Shown here: in pieces, positions 56,114-64,000 of the stretch
How the letters are laid out: each line of letters starts with the position of its first letter
Position numbering within the stretch: the stretch's first letter is position 1
Assembly (NCBI RefSeq): GCF_001039355.2
Contig: NW_019775025.1
Coordinates: 73,751-137,750 of the forward strand
DNA length: 64,000 bases
Origin: Lingula anatina
Taxonomy: Eukaryota > Brachiopoda > Lingulata > Lingulida > Lingulidae
Reading direction: 5' to 3'
The notes under the pieces: model-generated
Seen by the model: only the letters and a program-made list of their open reading frames with translations
What the model was told of the DNA's origin: nothing
Databases searched by the model: none
Program-made: the position numbers and the translations under genes

Positions 56114-58009
56114 ATATGATCCCTGTTGTTTTAGTTAGTTTATACCGGACCAATACGTATACTGTGAAATTCTTTGTGCTGCTGCTGTCGTGGGGACAAA
56201 CCAACAGGTGTACGGTGCATCGTTTGCTTACCATTACGTTATAAAAATACTGTAGTAGATAATTGCTTACACGTATGACTGTATTAATTGTGCAATATAC
56301 TCCCAAATAAGCCAGGCAACTTTGAAGGTGCTATGACGGTAATAATTGTTGAAAAAAGGGAAATGTGAAAGCTTAAAGATTACACCACTGCCGTAACTCC
56401 AAAATGTAAAGGAACGGATGTGAAGTATTTTGTCTTTGACGTTTGTCTGATCACTTAGTCTCATATACAAAACGTATGTACAGTGAAGCATGGTATACTG
56501 ATTATAAAAAATTGATTTATAATGTTATTATCGGTATTTCCTGTCCATTATTTTTTAGTATATATATAAGCTTTCTTAGCTGAACTAATGAAGAAGAAAA
56601 CGAGGGATTACGTTACGACAGCACGTGTTTAACGCCACGTTAATTTTGGAGTCGTATCCCTATAGAAGGCCATCAGTTTATGCAACGTGTGTATTCATTT
56701 AGCTGTGATTTTAACATATAGTTCAGAAAAGGCCCACCTGGAAAGCCACTTGTCATGGGGCAGCGTGATCGGTTTTCAATAAAGAGCTGCCAGTTGAACT
56801 TCTGTGTTATTGTTATTTATTTTCGTCTAGTAGAAAACACTAAAAAAATGCCCTAAGGTATTTTCACAAAAGCGAGCCACTACGCGACAGTGAGAGGATC
56901 TGGAGTTGAAAGAGGACGCCTATAATAGGGCATTTTACGCAGTTTATTAATCAAGTTTTGTGTGTTATTCTGTACTCAATTACTTCACTCTTTATTTCGG
57001 TAAAAATGAAATAGATTTAGAAAAAAATTACTCGCAGTTTTTCAGTTATTTATCCATTATCTAATCTTCCTATTATCACGACACATAATATCGAAGCGTT
57101 TTAATGAAAAAATATAATATAATAAAAATTCCTCTGTGCAGTTTATCTTGTCGCTGTTTGATGTAATGTGAATTTTCTTCTGGTGTTTTATAAATGTATA
57201 GGCCAAGCCTGTTTCAGAACGCCTTTGTGAAGTAGTGCACAATGTAAATGATTGGCGATTTGTTCTATCAAGGAAAAGGGGGGAAAATAAGAAAACAAAT
57301 CGTGGTATCCAAAATTTAAACAATAGTGCTCTATTAAGTTGAATTGCAAAAAAAAAAAGGATGCTTCGCTCTTACTCCTGACTCGCGTATAAATTTTTGT
57401 TTATTTAGCACACACTTACTCGACTTTGCCAACGGCATGACCTAGTTAAAGAGCACTCAACACGTTTCAGACGACGGCGTCTATTCATTTCCACGTAGGT
57501 ATATGATGCGGGTTTCGTACTCAGCATGTTTCACCGTCACTGATGCTTACTTGTTCTAGTTTTAGCACTTGGCCTAAGATACTGAAAGGAGCGAACTTCC
57601 CAGGTCATCACTGGTGCCAGCCAAAAAGTGTGGTTAGTATATACTGTACCCTATGTACAGCCGTATGTCAAGTCGTTCAAAAGTGAAGTCAAACTAACTT
57701 ACTCTTGCAGTAGTTCCTTGTGTATCAGTAATAATTAAAGAGCACGTTTGTACTTGTTTCCAACATACAGACAGAAATTGTAGCTATTTCTGCGCCGTAG
57801 GATGGAGAAGGTTATTCAATTTGATGTACGTTTTCGTCTAGTTTTTCGCACGTCCATCAGCCTCAGCTAAGCTGTTTATAAAATCAGTGCACAAACCTTC
57901 TCGGGCAATGCAGTCAATTTCGGTCAGCAGACTTGACCTTCTTTACATGTACTGTTTTTACAGTGCTCCAACCCCTCCTGCCACGTCATGAGCGGTTAAA
58001 GCAATAATA
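56114..58009. other. Intergenic region between RRBP1/kinectin and sulfotransferase genes
   Basis: No convincing exon on either strand. Composition is slightly less AT-rich than in the introns to the left. A block at about 57560-57690 resembles 63120-63245 in the same orientation and may be a dispersed repeat. Confidence 0.5.
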
Positions 58010-58175
58010 GGCCCCATTCAGAATAGGGGACTAACTAGTCCGAGGGTCAAATATGGCGACCTACTACAAAGCTTGCCGTTAATAGACTCTGAATAGATAT
58101 CCTGTGAGGTAGTATTCATTTGGGTCGGCCATATTTGACCTTCGGACTAGTTAGTCCCCTATTCTGAATGGGGCC
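58010..58175. mobile_element. 166-bp palindromic MITE-like element
   Basis: The terminal inverted repeats of about 55 bp are nearly perfect: GGCCCCATTCAGAATAGGGG on the left and its reverse complement CCCCTATTCTGAATGGGGCC on the right. They extend inward through ACTAACTAGTCCGA and GGTCAAATATGGC. The flanks read ATA on both sides (AATA before, ATAC after), a possible 3-bp target duplication. There is no coding capacity. It lies about 490 bp upstream of the sulfotransferase start. Confidence 0.85.
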
Positions 58176-58665
58176 ATACAAGCCAGCAAGCGTGGTTTGA
58201 TACCTTTCTCGCGCGACGGGAAAAAGATTCCCGTATTGACAAAACCACAAACAACACATTCTAAACTATTCTAAACTACTTCTACTTCTTAACAGAGGAC
58301 TGTAACTTGGACCCAGTTTCGCCACACCGGCGCAGTGATGGCTTTAGCAAAAATCAAACATATATAGAAGCAGATTCCTCATTGACTTATTATTTTGAAA
58401 AAATATTCTGAAGCTGTTATTTAAAATAGAAAGATAATTATTTCAACATTCACCATTAAGTACAAACACACCTGTCAAAAGTTTTTATCTACAAGAAATC
58501 AAACACGACCGAAACAGTTATATTTGCCATTGCCAACACCCCCCCCCCTCCCCACCACCACCACCCCATATAAACACCTTCCTAATCATACCTTCAAAAC
58601 GCAATTTTTGACAATCAGCAGTTTTCTTTATGATTATAGGTGGATTCACAACATCGACAAGGAAA

Positions 58666-61040
58666 ATGGGCTTACTTCGCATGTTGTATACAATTTTTGC
58701 GGACATCTATTGGTTTCCTTGGGTTATGACAGATTTTAAGAATATGCTTTATCGCTATTGGCAAGGAAAACTTCCCAAGTCATGTGAGTTTACAGACTGC
58801 GAAGGAAACACGGTATCTTTGACAGAGTTCAATGGAGTTACCTTTGATAGGTCATTTCTAGGACTACAGGACGCTGTAGAAAATCCTAATCACTTTCAAG
58901 CAAGAGAGGATGATATATGGGTGGTTAACTGGCCCAAATCGGGTAATTCTTTCTTCTTTCCTTTATCAAGTTGCGTTGAAATGCTAAAATTTGTATAGGG
59001 TACGGGGGACGAAAAGGTCTACTTCATTAGGTGATTTCATTTTTTTAAAGTTAATCGAACGCACTTATGGATGTTATCGGTTTAGACAATTCTATCAACA
59101 ATATGCAAAATGTTCGTACAAGTCACAAGTTACAGGAAAAGTCAGTGGGATGCATGGATTTTTAGTCCTTATTCATTTAAAAAGCAATTAAAGCAATAAA
59201 ATTATTGTAGCCATGTATTAGTAACATTAAGTATTTCAGGTCTTAAAGATAAATATCTATTACTAATGTATTTGATATTTTAGGAACTCACTGGTTGTGG
59301 GAGATCATCATGATGTTAACCAGTGACAAACCTCAACTCTCTTCTCGTGTCAAAGAAGAATGCATGTTTGAATTGCGACCCGGCAACGCCCTTGATGCCA
59401 TGCCCTCGCCGCGCGTTCTCGACACCCATGTGCCTTATCAGTTTTTCCCTAAACAAGCCTTGTCTAAATCTAAAGTGCTGTACAGCGTCCGACATCCAAA
59501 AGATGCTGCCGTATCTCTGTATTATCACATGCGGAACATAGAAGATTACTCGTATTTAGGAACTTGGAACGGATTTTTCTCGTTGTTTATGGAAAACAAA
59601 GGTAATATAGTCATCTGTGTCTAGCAAAATCTTCTAAGGAGCAGCTTGGCGAAAAATTAAATTTTACGTATTAAATATTAACCAAACTTACTTTTAAAAA
59701 TAAACCACTAAAAGCAGATATTAACAAAGGACGATCAAACATAAACACGTACAGTTTTTGTGGTCTGATAATATTAAATTTAATTCAGTATAATTCAAGT
59801 GGGATGTTTGTATTTTAATTTGTAAGTCCATTTTTGCTGTTGACCTGGTTTGTAGTAAAGTAATTATTTTCAGAAAAGGTAGATAGCGCTAAATGTTTGA
59901 TTTTATGTTTCTATTTATTTATTTATAAAGTCGATATTCTTTAGGGTAACATTAAGTTTTAACAAATGTATTTCAGTCGAATGTGGCAGTTGGTTTGATC
60001 ACGTCGAGGGATGGTTGGAAATTATTGAAAACCACTCCAATGTTCAACTGGTCAAGTTCGAAGATTTGAAAGAGGTACGTATGGTACTCAATTCCGTTAA
60101 AAATTATTTTATCCGTTGTCCTCGATCAAGTTTTAAATAGAAAAGGTAGTTATACATGAAATTTCAACAAGAATTTTCAACTAAAATCCGTACTTTATCC
60201 TCACAGTCACTTAACTAAGTCTCGATGGGTTTCAGGTCGCTGTCAAGTATACGGCAGCAACCTTAATTTTTCATCCTAGCGTTATACCTCCCCAAGTTCA
60301 CAAATCTTACAAGTGATGGTCAGACCAAAACTTTCATTCTGCATAGAAACCAGAGAGTTAAGTACATGTATACACTGATGTTTACACTAATTATTCATAA
60401 GATGTTTGAAAACTATTCAATTTTCAGGATTTGACTAGGGAGATAAAACGTGTAGCAGAGTTTATCGGGTATCCAAAGTCAGATGAGTTTTACGCCGAGG
60501 TTGCGAAGCAGTGCTCCTTTGAGAATATGAAAAAGAACAAAACCGATATGTTGAGTGGATGGCGACCTAAAAGCGATGGAATGTATAGGAAAGGTGAGCT
60601 CATAAAAATTTAACCTCATTATGTTGCTAACTCCTGTCCTTCCTGCCAATTTACGTAATAAAAAAAAGAAAAAATATAAAGCATAGGCCATCATTTTAAA
60701 AACTTTTTTGGATATCCCCATTTTCTTGATTTTCCACTCCGAAATCCTTTGACTGCTGCCATATTAGCGATTTGCATGGCACTGTAACGTCTAATTTTTC
60801 GATTAAAAAGAACAAAACAAAAAATATTGCAAGATTTATAAAGAGACCACAATGATTTCCTTGTGTACTTTTTCATAGAATTGGATAGTTAACATTTATA
60901 TATGATTCTTATATTATATTTTTTCAGGAAAAGTAGGCGGCTGGAAAGGTGTATTTACCGTACAACAGAATGAAATTTTCAACTCCGAGTATGAAAAGCG
61001 GGCCAAAAACTTTAAAATTGATTTAGGATACAGAGTTTGA
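58666..61040 (+). CDS. Cytosolic-type sulfotransferase (PAPS-dependent)
   Basis: Sulfotransferases of this family move a sulfonate from PAPS to hydroxyl or amine groups of small molecules. Exons: 58666-58942, 59284-59601, 59977-60074, 60428-60593 and 60928-61040, giving 323 codons in frame. The 5'-phosphosulfate loop is WPKSGTHW (residues 89-96). The catalytic-type His is in LDTHVPYQFFP (His141). The 3'-phosphate site is YSVRHPKDAAVSLYYH (Arg162, Ser170). The C-terminal PAPS motif is RKGKVGGWKGVF, with Gly where most family members have Asp (GDWK). The start at 58666 has a good context (AAAATGG). An in-frame ATG at 58630 lies upstream, but it precedes a possible acceptor (TATGATTATAG) and is less likely. 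The N-terminus (MGLLRMLYTIFADIYWFPWV) is hydrophobic and longer than usual. The substrate cannot be told. Confidence 0.9.
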
Positions 61041-61142
61041 ACGAATGCCGTCATTTGTGAGAAGTGTTTGAAAAAGACCCGGTTTTCAAAGCCTGATGTC
61101 ACGGCAAACTATGTGATAATTCATAACTCAAAACAAACTCAC

Positions 61143-61148
61143 AATAAA
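61143..61148 (+). terminator. Poly(A) signal of sulfotransferase gene
   Basis: AATAAA lies about 100 nt after the stop codon at 61038-61040, giving a short 3' UTR. Confidence 0.6.
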
Positions 61149-62860
61149 TATTTTATGTACCTATATGGAGGTGCCAAAACCAATATTTTGACATATTAAT
61201 TCATAAGTTTACAGAATCAAACAAATGCTTGCGTACTCGCACAAAGATTTGATTTTATTTGTATGTGATATGTGAATGTATGTAGCTATGTGTATATTTG
61301 CATTAGTTTGGCCTTGTCTATCAATGACGCCCCCTAAGTCTTAAGTGTCAAACGTATATCTCTTACAAAGAGGTATTTGTTAAAGGGATAAAAACTATTC
61401 ATTTTTGGCGGGTAAAGCGCAATAAAACGCATTTTTGGGGTAAATGACTGTGTTCCTATACTAACCAATGGTGAATGCATCCGTTCCAACATTCAAAATT
61501 GTCGATTGTAATTTTTTTCTCTTAAGAGATAATTACGGAGGATAGCCATATATGAAGATCCACGTGGTCTGATGACAAGCACAGATTTCAAAATAATTGC
61601 GTAATCCCCGTTAATATGGTAAAATGGAATTTATTATATTTATTGTGAAATTTTGAATCTCATACGAAGAGTTGTAATTCCTTCAAGTAGCAGTAATCAG
61701 AGAACTTTGTGAGCTATTGGTAACTGTAATCATAAGTTTATAAGTGCCGTTTTTATCCTAGAATCTTTACTCTTGATTACAGGGTGTGAAATTTTACGTG
61801 TTTCTGTACATGTATACTCGTCTGTCGCCCCTACGCAATCATGTACATTGCGACAAGGGTAACCAGAGAATTAATTTTAAATTTACATAACAACGACTAT
61901 CGTGTAAAATGGAGATGTAAGTAGTAGAATTTTGACCTACCTAGCTTAATCATTGAAATACCCCAATCCCAATAATTTTTAACATGCGGCTCCTAATTGA
62001 GAGGGACGCATTTTTACCAAGCAGTTGACATAGGAGGGGTTTTTGACCCGCCGAAATGCCAAAAGCTTGAGTTGTTCCATGAGAATCATTCAGAGGATTA
62101 GACAACATCATAACCAGACAAGCACATAGGAAAAATTGCCTGAATTAGGCAGACCGAAGAAAACCACACCCAGAGAAGAGAGAATGTTAATACACTTTCC
62201 CCGTAAAATAAAGTTTCATAGCATTTAGGAACTTGACTGCAACATTTTACAAGAACCGGCCACACCCTGAGAAGACGTCTACACAATCGTCGTTAGTTCA
62301 CCAGGGTTTTTGTTACGTGACCAGTGATCACTGCCAGGAACCGTCTACGTCCAGTCAGATGGTATACTGGAACTCTGGCACCAGCCAAAAATTGGGTATT
62401 GATACTGTTCTTAGACGAAAGAAAGTTTAGCGTTTTAAGAATTTATTGACGCGTAAGGGTTTGGAGAACGGCTGGTAAGAAGTAATTTCCCAATTTTCTG
62501 TCTCTGGTCAACGGGACGCACCCCACCTAAGGCTCTGTTCTCACAACTTTTAGATCGATCTATCACCGCGGGGAGTCTCACTAGATTACTGTCAGATAAT
62601 CCGCCTTAAGTGTCCGTCCCCGCCTACTACAATCTGTAAGGGGTAATTAACTTTCGTGTCCGCCCGGCTGACAGCTATTTAGCGTGAACCCCCAGGGAGT
62701 TAGGTCGATCCAATGTAGGTCGATCTAATCTATGAGAATGGGGTGTAAGTCTTGTATTGGCTAGTATTGTGTAGGAGAGTGGTCAATGGGATCCTTAACA
62801 CAGAAGAACATTTCCAACTGAATATGCAACTTCATTAAAACTGGAATGAGAAATCTTTTT

Positions 62861-62898
<38 letters not shown>

Positions 62899-64000
62899 TT
62901 TTACTGCTGAACAAACACAAAAGCGAACAAATGGCTAAATACAATAAAATAAGCTAGTTGCTGACTCACAAATAATTCTTCTGAAATTATTGTTTAATTT
63001 ATATAGACTTAATCTTAAAGGTAAACGGGATGCCACTGATAGCATGACCCAATTATAGGGCGCACACCTCTCAGACTACTTTATTTATTTGGCATGATTT
63101 TGGTTCAAGCCGGGCCCTCGAGCAAACTGAACTAAGTCCTGGGGGAGTCGAACGTTTCAGATCATCACTTCCAGTCTTAAAGCGTGGTTTGTATTTTTGT
63201 ACCCTCTATAGAGTCGTTCACTAGTGAAGTCAAGTTCACTTTATAAAATGACGTTTACACCGGGCTTGTGATCTCTCGAAGAACGATTCTGAAGTATTGT
63301 CACCATCGGTTGCAGAGTATCTTCTCTGGGTCGCCAGGGCGGTGACCAAGTGCTCTGGACAGTCTCCCAAGTCGCCTCTCTTGGTCTCCATCACTCTTCA
63401 TTGGTAGCCTAGAGGTTTGCATGCGTCAGAAACTGTAAAAAGAATAGCTATAATGCTTTGCAATCAGTGACCATCGCAAGAGAGTATTATCAATATTAAC
63501 TAGGTCTCACAGGTCTTCAATCACACCCCAATGGCACCCACCGGTCGTGTTAAACTCTCAAATTCCCACGTGCCGCTATGATAGGGTACTGTCTAAATTT
63601 GCTTAACTTATAAAGAATGTTTCACTGGCGAATGTAAGAAAGAGCTATGTGTTCCCTGTAAAGGCGAAGAGACGACCAAAACAGATAATGAAAGTTAGGC
63701 CTACCAAAATGTTGTGATCGTCGTAGAAATGTCGCAGCGAGGTGTAAACGTTAACGGGTCCGGGGACATAAGTAGCCAAATTAGAATGTGTTCCTTCACT
63801 ATGTGTTACCAATGTATTATATGGATCACAGTGTCAAGCATGCACTGACTAAAGCACCCAAATCAAAGAACCTCAGATTTTGGGGGTCATTTTGAAATTA
63901 TATTTCAACTTCTTCTGTCTCAAACTTTCTCTTGTCTGTTCTATGGCAATCTCATAAACCCATGTCACAGACAGGTTTCGAAAAACATAGATGTCCAGTA
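61149..64000. other. Intergenic region to right edge
   Basis: No supported exon is seen on either strand. It contains a GT dinucleotide run at about 62867-62897. A block at about 63120-63245 resembles 57560-57690. A stretch at about 62532-62747 has weakly inverted ends (CTGTTCTCACA and TATGAGAATGGGG) and may be an old MITE. None of these carries a gene. Confidence 0.45.
62867..62897. repeat. (GT)n microsatellite
   Basis: A GT dinucleotide run of about 15 units follows a short T tract in the intergenic DNA. Confidence 0.95.

Overview
The window is animal (metazoan) nuclear DNA, AT-rich, with short exons in GT-AG introns of about 0.1-3 kb, many simple repeats and several N-marked contig joins. 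The protein sequences are invertebrate-like. The kinesin light chain resembles what I remember of sea urchin and squid proteins, so an ambulacrarian or lophotrochozoan is plausible, but the phylum cannot be fixed from sequence reading alone.

Four genes are present. (1) Kinesin light chain (KLC), + strand, 1398 to about 16377. Its first coding exon lies left of the window. It carries a tandem pair of 88-nt TPR exons that look mutually exclusive, and a 52-bp minisatellite that repeats its own 3' splice site. (2) Enolase-phosphatase E1 (methionine salvage), - strand, 28429 down to 23944. It has 6 exons, 322 codons and an added highly acidic C-terminal tail. (3) An RRBP1/p180-kinectin family ER protein, + strand, 29632-53636. 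It has 30 coding exons and 1338 codons in my model, with an N-terminal membrane anchor, a basic segment and a long coiled coil made of phase-0 exons, four consecutive ones exactly 156 nt long. (4) A cytosolic-type sulfotransferase, + strand, 58666-61040, 5 exons and 323 codons.

Layout: KLC and ENOPH1 are tail-to-tail with facing poly(A) signals about 30 bp apart. ENOPH1 and the RRBP1/kinectin gene are head-to-head. The sulfotransferase follows after about 2.5 kb of intergenic DNA containing a palindromic MITE-like element. The KLC and kinectin-family genes lie within about 13 kb of each other, and both families are linked to kinesin transport.

Four long near-identical direct repeats (11384-13463/13466-15538; 16275-21287/21289-26270; 42343-45403/45505-48560; 53222-54521/54814-56113) each meet at an N or N block. 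They differ by SNPs and repeat lengths, as two alleles would. I read them as unmerged haplotypes in the assembly. They duplicate one late KLC exon plus its terminal exon, ENOPH1 exons 3-6, six RRBP1/kinectin exons and the RRBP1/kinectin last exon. Gene models should use only one copy of each.

The most interesting biological signals are the mutually exclusive KLC exons, the repeated splice acceptor in KLC, two large fold-back elements in one KLC intron, the equal-length exon array and 9-nt microexon in the RRBP1/kinectin gene, the ENOPH1 acidic tail, and a GC-rich foreign-looking insert with a perfect-looking hairpin at about 49996-50153.
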